Shown piece after piece: positions 21,068 through 28,702 of a stretch of DNA of 64,000 nt. Position numbers and translations under genes: made by a program. Within the stretch, counting starts at the first letter, position 1, and each line of letters starts with the position of its first letter. The notes under the pieces were generated by a model, which saw only the letters and a list, made by a program, of their open reading frames with translations, ran no database searches and was not told the origin of the DNA. Origin of the DNA: WHSW01 sp963705955 (GTDB taxonomy: Bacteria > Actinomycetota > Thermoleophilia > Solirubrobacterales > 70-9); assembly GCA_963705955.1 (NCBI GenBank), contig CAVPLH010000007.1:62001-126000 (forward strand). Reading direction: 5' to 3'.

Positions 21068-22439
21068 ATGTTGACTCATGACCAGGCCGCGAAGCCGGCC
21101 ACCGCGCTTCGCGACCGCTTCGAGGACGCCGTCACGATCGCCGGAGACGCGGATTGGGACGCCGCCCGCCAGGCGTTCAACCTGCTCGTGGACCAGAGCC
21201 CGGCCGCGGTCGCCCGGCCGCGATCGGCGGCCGAAGCCGCCGCGATCGTCGTCGCCGCCCGCGACAGCGGTCTGCGGATCGCTCCGCAGGGCTCCTCGCA
21301 CAACGTCGGCCCACTCGGATCGCTCGAAGAGACGGTGATCGTGAAGCTCGAGCGGATGACCGGAGTACGCGTCGACGCCGACGCCGGCACGGCCCGGGTC
21401 GAGGCCGGTGCCCGCTGGTGGGACGTGACCCCGAAGGCGGCCGAGCACGGCTACATCCCGCTTCACGGGTCGTCGCCGGAGATCAACGTCGTCGGCTACT
21501 CGGTCGGCGGCGGCATCGGCTGGCTCGCCCGCAAGCACGGGCTGCAGGCCAACCGCATCAACGCGGTCGAGATCGTCACCGCCGACGGCGAGCTGCGGAC
21601 CGTCGACGCCGACAACGACCCGGAGCTGTTCTGGGGCGTACGCGGCGGCGGCGGCAACTTCGGGCTCGTGACCGCGATCGAGTTCGGCCTGATCGAGCTC
21701 CGCGAGCTCTATGCAGGAGCGCTCTTCTTCCCGTTCGACCGCGCCGGCGAGGTCCTGCACGCCTATCGCGAGCTGACCGCCGCCGGCCTCCCGGACGAGT
21801 TGACGTCGATCGGGCGGACGCTGCAGCTCCCGGACCTCGAGGTGGTCCCCGAGATCGTGCGCGGGAAGTCGTTCGCGATCGTCGAGGCCGCGTATCTCGG
21901 TAGCGAGGCCGACGGCGCCGACCTGCTCCGCCCGTTGCGCGATCTCGGCCCGGAGATGGACACGTTCGCAACCGTTCCGCCCGAGGCGCTGGCCCACCTG
22001 CACATGGACCCGATCGATCCGGTGCCGTACGTGAGCGCGCACGCGATGCTCGGCGAGCTCACCGAACGGGCGCTCGACGAGGCGCTGGCCGCGGTCGGGC
22101 CCGGCGCCGGGTCGCCGGTCTCGTTCGAGATCCGGCACGCCGGGGGTGCCGTTTCGCGAGCCGACTCGCACCACGGCGCGATCGCGACGTTTCCGTGGCG
22201 AGTTCATGATGTTCGGCCTCGCGCCGATCCTCGACCCGGCGATGGTGCCGGCGATGCAGGCCGACCTGGCACGTCTCGCCGAGGCGTTCCGCGCCGACGA
22301 GTCGGGGCGCTACCTCAACTTCACCGAGGAGCCGCACGACATCGAGGACATGTTCCCGGCGGGCACCGTGCCGCGGCTGCGCGCCGTCAAGCAGTCATAC
22401 GACCCCGAGGGCCTCTTCCGCGCCAACCACGCGGTCTGA
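21068..22439 (+). CDS. FAD-linked oxidase, berberine-bridge-enzyme type, frameshifted near 3' end
   Basis: The N-terminal FAD-binding domain (PCMH/VAO fold) shows VARPRSAAEAAAIVVAARDSG, then APQGSSHNVGPLG, VGYSVGGGIGWLARKHGL and WGVRGGGGNFGLVTAIEF. The C-terminal BBE element YLNFTEEPHD plus RLRAVKQSYDPEGLFRANHAV is complete but lies in another frame: one extra base at about 22.19 kb (ACGTTTCCGTGGCGAG) breaks the gene. The total of 1372 bases is 3n+1. It oxidises an alcohol, sugar or secondary metabolite with O2 reduction to H2O2. The usual bicovalent Cys is not evident. A ribosome site (AGAGAGGAACAAGG) precedes the ATG. Confidence 0.82.
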
Positions 22440-22444
22440 AGATC

Positions 22445-22487
22445 GGTCGCGCGCGGTGCGGGTGACCGCGCCGCGCGCGGGCCGACC
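22445..22487. terminator. Possible bidirectional terminator hairpin
   Basis: Inverted arms CGCGCGCGG/CCGCGCGCG with outer GGTC/GACC pairs lie between the convergent FAD-oxidase and enoyl-CoA hydratase genes. There is no T-run. Fold strength and position are the only evidence. Confidence 0.4.
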
Positions 22488-22540
22488 CCGCCGCACGCTG
22501 GCCGATCTCGCGTCTTCACCCCGTAACGGCGAGCGGCCGT

Positions 22541-23332
22541 TCAGGTTCCGGTGAACCTGGGCGGCCGCTTCTCCGTGAACGCGACCACGCCCTCGACGAA
22601 GTCAGCCGTCCGGCCCTGCTCGCGCTGCGCCTCGGCCTCGGCGTCGAGCTGCTCGGAGAGGCCGGCGTACCGGGTCCGGTTGAGGAGTCGCTTCGCGTTT
22701 GCGTAGGCCTTGGTCGGTCCGCCGGCGAGCCGGGCGAGCAGGAGGCCGGCGGCCTCGTCGAGCTCGTCGTCGGGCAGGACGCGGTTGATCAGCCCCCACT
22801 CGAGCGCCGTCGACGCCGGAACCCGCTCACCGAGCAACGCCATCTCGGATGCGCGGGCAAACCCGGCGCGCGCCGGGAGCGTCGCGGTGACGCCGCCGTC
22901 GGGGACGAGGCCGATGTTGACGAAGGCGAGCAGGAAGAAGGCCGACTCGGCGGCGACCACGAGGTCGCAGGCGAGCGCGAGCGAGCAGCCGATCCCCGCG
23001 GCGGGGCCGTTGACCGCGGCGAGCACCGGCTTCGGCAGCTCGCGAACCGAGAGGATGATCGGGTTGTAGAGCTCGCGCAGCCGCGCGCTCAGGTCGGGCG
23101 GCCCGCCCTCGACGCCGGCGCGCTGCTCGCCGAGGTCGGCGCCCGACGAGAACGCCCGCCCGGCGCCGGTGATCAGCACCGCGCGAACGGCGTCGTCGTC
23201 CGCGGCGGATTCGAGCGCCGCCGCGAGATCGCTGCCGAGCTCCTCGTTCCAGGCGTTGAGCGAGTCGGGGCGGTTGAGGGTGATTCGTGCGGCGCCCTCG
23301 GCGACGTCGAGCGTGACGCTCTGACCGGCCAT
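22541..23332 (-). CDS. Enoyl-CoA hydratase/isomerase family protein
   Basis: 263 residues of the crotonase fold. The first oxyanion-hole region is GAGRAFSSGADLGEQ (about residue 58-72) and the second is VNGPAAGIGCSLALACDLV (about 107-125). PDGGVTATLPARAG occupies the active-site acid region: an Asp precedes the GG where hydratases often have Glu, so it may be a PaaG-like isomerase or a hydratase of changed specificity. It would act in fatty- or aromatic-acid degradation. No pathway partners are adjacent. Confidence 0.85.
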   Translation of the reverse strand: MAGQSVTLDVAEGAARITLNRPDSLNAWNEELGSDLAAALESAADDDAVRAVLITGAGRAFSSGADLGEQRAGVEGGPPDLSARLRELYNPIILSVRELPKPVLAAVNGPAAGIGCSLALACDLVVAAESAFFLLAFVNIGLVPDGGVTATLPARAGFARASEMALLGERVPASTALEWGLINRVLPDDELDEAAGLLLARLAGGPTKAYANAKRLLNRTRYAGLSEQLDAEAEAQREQGRTADFVEGVVAFTEKRPPRFTGT

Positions 23333-23389
23333 CCCGGCAAGCCTATGCGCTGCTCGCCCGAAGCAGGCTGTCGCGCGCCGGGCCCGGTT

Positions 23390-24172
23390 CTACCCTGCTG
23401 CCTCGGCCCGGCGCAGTCCGGTCCGCGCCCAGTTGACCATCACCGCGATCAGCCCCGCGGCGATCCCGACCGCGAGCAGCGTCTCGGCGGGAGCGCCGAT
23501 GATCAGGTTGCGCGCCGCCTCGAGCATCGCCGTCATCGGGTTGACGCTGGAGACGGTCGAGACCCAGCCCTCGATCAGGTCGCGCGGGACGTAGACCGGT
23601 GCGGTCATGATGATCAGGAAGGCCGGGAGCTGGATCAGCGGCGCCGCCTGCAGGGTGCGGAATCGCATCGCCATCCCGGAGGCGAACAGCAGCGCGGTCA
23701 GGTTCAGCATCAACCCGATCAAGACGATCGCGAGGATGTCGGCGACCGACCCCTCGATCTCGGCCCCGGCGGCGAGCGCGACCACGGTGACCACGGTCCA
23801 GGTCAGCGCCATACGGATCAGGGCGACGATCGCGTAGCCGGCGACGAGCGCCGAGCGGCGGTGGGCGGCGAGCAGCAACCGGCGGGCGAAGCCGTACTCG
23901 AAGTCGGCCGCGATCGAGAAGCCGGTGAAGACGCCTCCGAACACCGCCGACTGCATGAGCACGAACACGAACTGGAACGTCGTGTAGTTGGGGTAGTCGA
24001 ACCCGGGGGCCGAGCTGACCGCCGAGAGGCCGCCGGCGAAGGCTGTGAAGAAGAACAGCGGCATCAGCAGCGAGGGGACGATCACCGACGGCTTCGAGAT
24101 CATCACCCGCAGGTGGCGCCAGGCGATCGCGGTCGCTGCCTGGGAGAACCGGGTCTTGAGCGGGTTCGCCAT
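23390..24172 (-). CDS. ABC-2 type exporter permease (second permease)
   Basis: 260 residues with six hydrophobic segments and an ABC-2 membrane domain (LTWTVVTVVALAAGAEIEG, then PAFLIIMTAPVYVPRDLIEG). The conserved SSVNPMTAMLEAARNLIIG segment near the C-terminus is typical of DrrB/NodJ permeases. Its ATG overlaps the stop of the first permease (TGATG), and both follow the ATPase gene. The two permeases share about the same length and layout and probably form a heterodimeric channel driven by the ATPase. A frame extending upstream is antisense shadow. Confidence 0.85.
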   Translation of the reverse strand: MANPLKTRFSQAATAIAWRHLRVMISKPSVIVPSLLMPLFFFTAFAGGLSAVSSAPGFDYPNYTTFQFVFVLMQSAVFGGVFTGFSIAADFEYGFARRLLLAAHRRSALVAGYAIVALIRMALTWTVVTVVALAAGAEIEGSVADILAIVLIGLMLNLTALLFASGMAMRFRTLQAAPLIQLPAFLIIMTAPVYVPRDLIEGWVSTVSSVNPMTAMLEAARNLIIGAPAETLLAVGIAAGLIAVMVNWARTGLRRAEAAG

Positions 24173-24999
24173 CAGGTGCGCTCCATCCGCAATCGCAGCG
24201 CCGAGGTGGCCAGGAACATGCCGGCGACGAGGATCCCGATCCCGCAGCCGAACGCGAGCGCCAGCGCCTCGCCGTCCCAGCCGCCGATCAACAGGCTGCG
24301 AAAGCCCTCGATCAGATAGCTGACCGGGTTGATCGTGGTCACCGTCCGGAACCAGTCGGAGGCGATCAGATCGCGGGGCAGGCTCGCCGAGCTCAGGAAG
24401 AGCAGCACGAAGAGCAGCGGGAACGCGCCCTGGACCGACTCGCCGTTGCCGGTCCGAAGCCCGATCGCGAGCCCGATCGAGCCGAAGGCGACCGCGACCA
24501 GCGACGAGAGCGCGAGCAGGACGAGGACCCCGGCAAAACCGGAGTCGAGGTGGGCGCCGAACGCGAGCCCGACGAGCAGGTAGGTGATCGCCTGGATCCC
24601 GCCCTGGACGAGAACGCCCGAGAGCTGGCCCGCGATCAGAGCGGAGCCGCGCAGCGGCGTCAGCTGGAGTCGGTTGAAGAAGCCGTACTGGATGTCGGAG
24701 GCGATCGACTGCCCCGCACCCATGGTCGCGAACAGCGCTCCCTGCATGAACGTGAGCCCGAGCGCGAAGGTCAGATACGAGTCGGTGGGAAAGCCCGGCA
24801 GCGACGTCGCCGCGCCGAGGCCGCTGGAGTTCACGGCGAGCAGGAAGAGAGGGAAGACGAGGCTCGGGATGATCATGATCGGTTGCCGCACCGTGCGGGT
24901 GATCGATCTCCGGGCCAGGTGGGAGACCTGCGACAGCATCCCGGTTCGCGCGCCCACGGACGCGAGCGGGTAGTCGAGCGTGGCGGCGGCGCCGCTCAC
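24172..24999 (-). CDS. ABC-2 type exporter permease (first permease)
   Basis: 275 residues with six transmembrane segments. IIPSLVFPLFLLAVNSSGLG is the first helix region, SIASDIQYGFFNRLQLTPLRG the cytoplasmic coupling segment, and TTINPVSYLIEGFRSLLIGG the C-terminal family motif of daunorubicin-type exporters. It overlaps the ATPase stop by four bases and the second permease start by one, so the three genes form a tight operon. Substrate is likely a lipophilic drug or lipid, by family precedent only. Confidence 0.87.
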   Translation of the reverse strand: MSGAAATLDYPLASVGARTGMLSQVSHLARRSITRTVRQPIMIIPSLVFPLFLLAVNSSGLGAATSLPGFPTDSYLTFALGLTFMQGALFATMGAGQSIASDIQYGFFNRLQLTPLRGSALIAGQLSGVLVQGGIQAITYLLVGLAFGAHLDSGFAGVLVLLALSSLVAVAFGSIGLAIGLRTGNGESVQGAFPLLFVLLFLSSASLPRDLIASDWFRTVTTINPVSYLIEGFRSLLIGGWDGEALALAFGCGIGILVAGMFLATSALRLRMERT

Positions 25000-26015
25000 G
25001 CCGGCACCGCCTCCAGTTCACCCGTCGACGACTCCCGTCCCTCCGCCCCCTCGGCGTCGTCGCCGGCCCCCTCGAGCCGGCGTCCGGTCTTCTCGAGGAA
25101 GACGTCGTCGAGGGTCGGGGAGTGGATCTCGAGCTCGCGCACCTTGATGCCCGCGGAGTCCAGCGCCCGGACGACGTCGGCGAGCTCGACCGTGCCCTCG
25201 GCGAGGCGCGCGGCGACGTGGCCGCGCGCCGCGGGCTCGCGCGAGCCGAAACGGTCGAGAACCGCCCTCATCGACTCGATCTCGCCGGGATCGACCGGCG
25301 CGGCCTCGACCGTGGGCCGGCCGATCTCCGCCTTGAGCGCGTCCGGGGTGCCCTCGGCGACGAGCTTGCCCGTGTCGATGATCCCGACCCGGTCGGCGAG
25401 CGCGTCTGCCTCCTCGAGGTACTGGGTGGTCAGGAAGACCGTCACTCCCTCATCGCCCGAGAGCCGCGCCACCTCGTCCCAGAGCGCCGTCCGGCTCTGG
25501 ACGTCGAGTCCGGTCGTCGGCTCGTCGAGAAACAGGACCCGGGGGCCGTGGACGAGCGCCAGCGCCAGGTCGAGGCGGCGTCGCATGCCGCCCGAGTAGC
25601 CACCGACCTTGCGGTCGGCCGCCTCGGAGAGGCCGACCCGCGCGATCAGCCGGTCGCCGAGACGGCGCGCGTCGGCCCGCGGGATGCCGTGCATACCGGC
25701 CTGCAGACGCATGTGCTCGCGGGCGGTCAGGAACGGATCGAGCGCCGCCTCCTGCAGGGCGACGCCGATCGCGTCGCGAACGGCGGGGCCCTCGGCGACG
25801 ATGTCGTGACCGGCGACCCGCGCGGTGCCGGACGTGGGCGGGAGGAGCGTGGTCAGCATGTGCACGGTGGTCGACTTGCCGGCTCCATTCGGGCCGAGGA
25901 AGCCGTAGATCTCGCCGGGTGACACCCTGAGGTCGATCCCGTCGACCGCTCGCGGACCCTTCTTGAACTCGCGGACGAGGCCGTCGACCTCGATCCCGTT
26001 GTCCGTCGATTCCAT
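24996..26015 (-). CDS. ABC exporter ATP-binding protein (DrrA type)
   Basis: 339 residues. The Walker A is GPNGAGKSTT (about residue 41), the ABC signature GGYSGGMRRRLDLALAL (about 142), and Walker B RVLFLDEPTTGLD, with a switch TTQYLEEAD typical of DrrA. The C-terminal extension of about 100 residues ending in LEIHSPTLDDVFLEKTGRRL is the DrrA regulatory tail needed for assembly with DrrB. It energises export through the two downstream permeases. It is divergent from the MarR gene; the 67-base gap between them must contain both promoters and is markedly AT-richer. Confidence 0.9.
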   Translation of the reverse strand: MESTDNGIEVDGLVREFKKGPRAVDGIDLRVSPGEIYGFLGPNGAGKSTTVHMLTTLLPPTSGTARVAGHDIVAEGPAVRDAIGVALQEAALDPFLTAREHMRLQAGMHGIPRADARRLGDRLIARVGLSEAADRKVGGYSGGMRRRLDLALALVHGPRVLFLDEPTTGLDVQSRTALWDEVARLSGDEGVTVFLTTQYLEEADALADRVGIIDTGKLVAEGTPDALKAEIGRPTVEAAPVDPGEIESMRAVLDRFGSREPAARGHVAARLAEGTVELADVVRALDSAGIKVRELEIHSPTLDDVFLEKTGRRLEGAGDDAEGAEGRESSTGELEAVPA

Positions 26016-26082
26016 CCCTTAACCTTCCCTTACTTAGTTTAGGCACTCAACTATCGAGTCAACAGAGTATCATCACCTTCGA
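26016..26082. promoter_or_regulatory. Divergent promoter/operator region of ABC exporter and MarR gene
   Basis: A short AT-rich gap (CTTACTTAGTTTAGGCACTCAACTATC on the plus strand, given in part as ACTTAGTTTAGGCAC) in a GC-rich neighbourhood. ACTC-N7-GAGT forms a short inverted repeat. MarR proteins usually bind such divergent gaps, so this is the probable operator. Confidence 0.4.
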
Positions 26083-26511
26083 ATGAGCGTAGCGAGCACC
26101 GATACCACCGACACCGCCTCCGAGGCCTGGACCCTGATGCTCGACTTCTTCTTCTCCAAGGCGCGCCCGCGGATGCTGGAGATGTGGCGGGAGTTCGACT
26201 TGATGCCCCCGCATCAGATGGTGCTCGGGCTGCTCGACGAGCCGAAGCCGATGGGTGAGCTGGCGCAACGGATGCACTGCGACAACTCGAACATCACGGG
26301 AATCGTCGACCGGCTGACCGAGCGCGGGCTCGTCGAACGCGGCCCGGCCGTCGGCGACCGCCGCGTCAAGATGATCGCCTTGACGGCCGCTGGGCGCGAG
26401 ATCCGCGACGAGCTCGTCCGCCGGCGGGCCGAGCCGCCGCCCGAGTTCGCCCGCCTCTCGGAGGCCGAGCTGCGCAAGCTGCGCGCGATCTTCAGCAAGG
26501 CGTTGGCCTAG
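26083..26511 (+). CDS. MarR-family transcriptional regulator
   Basis: 142 residues with a winged helix: MVLGLLDEPKPMGELAQRM, NSNITGIVDRLTERGLVERG (recognition helix) and DRRVKMIALTAAGREI (wing). It most likely represses the divergent ABC drug-export operon and itself, releasing on ligand binding. This is the standard arrangement for MarR/DrrAB loci. The start ATG is 67 bases from the ATPase start. No cysteine sensor motif stands out. Confidence 0.87.
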   Translation: MSVASTDTTDTASEAWTLMLDFFFSKARPRMLEMWREFDLMPPHQMVLGLLDEPKPMGELAQRMHCDNSNITGIVDRLTERGLVERGPAVGDRRVKMIALTAAGREIRDELVRRRAEPPPEFARLSEAELRKLRAIFSKALA

Positions 26512-26535
26512 CCGGTTCGCGTAGGCTGCGCGGCG

Positions 26536-26802
26536 ATGGACGACCTCGGCGCGCCGATCTCATATCTCGTGCTCGAGCGCGGCGCGCACGTCTTCTCCGC
26601 CGACGGCAAGAAGGTCGGCGATGTGTCCGAGGTCCGCGCCGACCGTGCGAGGGACATATTCGAGTACGTGGTGATCCGCCACGGAGTGGTCCCGGGCCAT
26701 CATCACGTCGTTCCGGCCGAGCAGGTCGAGGAGATCTACGAGCGCGGCGTGGTCCTGAAGCTCACGGCGGACGCGGTCGGGAGCCTTCCGGCCCCGGGTT
26801 GA
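26536..26802 (+). CDS. Small PRC-barrel-like protein
   Basis: 88 residues. The segment GAHVFSADGKKVGDVSEVRAD, followed by EYVVIRHG and HHHVVPAEQVEEI, matches the short beta-barrel PRC module (shared by photosynthetic reaction-centre H subunit and RimM). Such stand-alone actinobacterial proteins have no settled function. The stop TGA overlaps the ATG of the downstream acetyltransferase (TGATG), so the two are co-translated. No membrane segment is present. Confidence 0.65.
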   Translation: MDDLGAPISYLVLERGAHVFSADGKKVGDVSEVRADRARDIFEYVVIRHGVVPGHHHVVPAEQVEEIYERGVVLKLTADAVGSLPAPG

Positions 26803-27248
26803 TGGCGATTCGCGAGGCGACCGAGGCCGACCTGCCGGCGCTGATGCCGCTGCTGCGCGGCTACTGCGACTTCTACGAGTCGAACCCCACCGACGAGGGC
26901 CTCGAGGCGATGGCGCGATCGGTGATCGCGGCCCCGGAGGAGGTCGCCTACCTGCTCGTCGCCACCGACGAGGATGGCGAGGTGATCGGGTTCGCGAACA
27001 ACCAATGGAAGTGGTCGAGCCTGCGCGGGGCCCGGATCGCCGTGCTCGACGATCTGTACGTCGCCGAGAGCGCCCGCGGAGCCGGGCATGCCGACGCCCT
27101 GATCGAGGCGGTTGCCGACGTCGCCCGCGGCCACGGCGCGCCGCTGATCAGCTGGTTCACGATGCCCGACAACAAGCGGGCGCACAAGGTCTATGACCGG
27201 GTCGGCGGCCGCGCCGAGACGCTGCTCGAGTACGAGCTCGAGCTCTAG
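26802..27248 (+). CDS. GNAT-family N-acetyltransferase
   Basis: 148 residues of the GNAT fold. The acetyl-CoA pyrophosphate-binding region is VAESARGAGHADALIEAV (motif A; the usual Q/RxxGxG/A appears as RGAGHA). Strand beta4 is IAVLDDLYV and the C-terminal NKRAHKVYDRVGGR is motif B. It transfers acetyl from acetyl-CoA to an amine of unknown identity. The ATG at 26802 directly overlaps the previous stop, whereas a TTG three bases upstream is less likely. Confidence 0.85.
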   Translation: MAIREATEADLPALMPLLRGYCDFYESNPTDEGLEAMARSVIAAPEEVAYLLVATDEDGEVIGFANNQWKWSSLRGARIAVLDDLYVAESARGAGHADALIEAVADVARGHGAPLISWFTMPDNKRAHKVYDRVGGRAETLLEYELEL

Positions 27249-27264
27249 CCGACGAGCACGAACG

Positions 27265-27867
27265 TCATCGCGGCGCGCTCCGCCGTTCGCCCTCCGGGTC
27301 GAGCGCCGGCAACCCGTCGAGGCTGACGGCATTCTTGGCGCGCTCGTAGTCGCGCAGCGCCGCGGCGCCGCCGACCCGGACCTTCTTCTGCGCCCACTTT
27401 CGAGCGTGCTCGCGCTCGCCCTCGTAGCTCATCAGCGGCACCCCGTAACCGCACGAGTCGGCGATCCGGGTGACCTCGACGAGGATGATCGATCGTCGCG
27501 AGTCCTCGATCGCCGGCTCGTCGAAGTCGAACCGCCCGATCAGCTCGGCGAACCGTGGCTCCCCGGGCCGGATCGCCTCACCGCGCCCGTGCAGCCGGAC
27601 GATCCGCGGCGGCCCCTCGAACGCGCAGAGCATGACCACGATGCGCCCGTTCTCGCGCAGATGGGCGATCGTCTCGGCGCCCGACCCGATCACGTCGAGG
27701 TAGGCGACGGTGTGGTCGTCGAGGACGCGCAACGATCCGATCGGCCCCTTCGGGGAGACGTTGACGTGTCCTGCCGGGTCGAGCGGCGCGGTGCCGACGA
27801 AGAACAGCGCCTGGCGGCCGATCCAGTCGCGCAGCCGATCGTCGATGCGCTCGAACGTCTTGCCCAC
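27265..27867 (-). CDS. Pyridoxamine 5'-phosphate oxidase-like FMN-binding protein
   Basis: 200 residues. The N-terminus GKTFERIDDRLRDWIGRQ leads into the split-barrel: FFVGTAPLDPAGHVNVSPKG is the typical PNPOx-like first strands, and NGRIVVMLCAFEGPPRIVRLHG the second half. Proteins of this type bind FMN or F420 and reduce small substrates or protect against oxidants. A GTG at 27867 is chosen because it matches family starts; longer frames lack similarity. Convergent with the GNAT gene, only 16 bases apart. Confidence 0.8.
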   Translation of the reverse strand: MGKTFERIDDRLRDWIGRQALFFVGTAPLDPAGHVNVSPKGPIGSLRVLDDHTVAYLDVIGSGAETIAHLRENGRIVVMLCAFEGPPRIVRLHGRGEAIRPGEPRFAELIGRFDFDEPAIEDSRRSIILVEVTRIADSCGYGVPLMSYEGEREHARKWAQKKVRVGGAAALRDYERAKNAVSLDGLPALDPEGERRSAPR

Positions 27868-27898
27868 GCGGGCAGCGTATCGACGCGGACCGGCCTCG

Positions 27899-28687
27899 CT
27901 AGGCGGCGGGCCGCGTCGCGGTGAAGCAGAGCTGAGTGACGGCGAAGTAGAACTCTCCCCGCCGCGCGAGCTCACGCTGCTCGTCGGCCCATGCCCGGGC
28001 GTCGGCCTCGGGAGCGGTCTCGGCGTCGATCACGAACTGCTCGAGGAAGGGGACGACGAATCCGCCGTAGGTGTCGGGGACGAGATCGTTGGTGGCGAAC
28101 GCGTGCGCCTCGAGGCCGGGATCCTCGAAGCCCGCGGCGCGCAGTTGCGCGGTCAGGGTGCGGGGCAGCGACGGGTCGGCGAGGTGCTCGTCCCAGGCGC
28201 CGAGGATGCGCTTCATCCGCGCCTCGTCGGAGGTCTGCAGGGACAGCGTCGCCCAGTCGACGTCCCAGAGCACGACCCTCCCGCCCGGTTTCAGCGCCCG
28301 GTGGATCTCGCCCAGCGCCGCAGCGATGTCGTCGACGTACTCGAGCACCTGGACGCTGAGTGCGGCGTCGACGCTGGCGTCATCGATCGGCAGCGAGGTC
28401 GCCCCGGCCTCGTGCAGCTCGACGTTCTCGCGGCCCTCGCAGCGCCGCGTCGCGATCGTCAGCATCGCCGCGCTGGCGTCGACGCCGACCACCGAGCCCT
28501 CGGGGCCGACCTGATCGAGCAGCTCGGCTACGTAGAAGCCGGGGCCGCAGCCGATGTCGAGGATCCGCTCGCCGGGCCTCGCCCCGAGCGCCTCGCGGAC
28601 GAGCCGGCGGCGGCGGACGATGTCGCGCGTCCCGTAGACGACCTCCAGCTGGGTTGCGGTCGCCTCGTCGAACTCGAGCTGGGCCAC
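27899..28687 (-). CDS. SAM-dependent class I methyltransferase
   Basis: 262 residues. Motif I is ERILDIGCGPGFYVAELL (about residue 42), the post-I acidic GVDASAAML, motif II VDAALSVQVLEYVDD and motif III LKPGGRVVLWDVDW. This is the UbiE/Methyltransf_11 layout. The C-terminal 80 residues ending in YFAVTQLCFTATRPA are a substrate cap. The acceptor is unknown; small-molecule or menaquinone-like acceptors are possible. It lies just downstream of the PNPOx-like gene start, with no shared function evident. Confidence 0.85.
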   Translation of the reverse strand: MAQLEFDEATATQLEVVYGTRDIVRRRRLVREALGARPGERILDIGCGPGFYVAELLDQVGPEGSVVGVDASAAMLTIATRRCEGRENVELHEAGATSLPIDDASVDAALSVQVLEYVDDIAAALGEIHRALKPGGRVVLWDVDWATLSLQTSDEARMKRILGAWDEHLADPSLPRTLTAQLRAAGFEDPGLEAHAFATNDLVPDTYGGFVVPFLEQFVIDAETAPEADARAWADEQRELARRGEFYFAVTQLCFTATRPAA

Positions 28688-28702
28688 GGCCCGCCGGTGT
28701 CC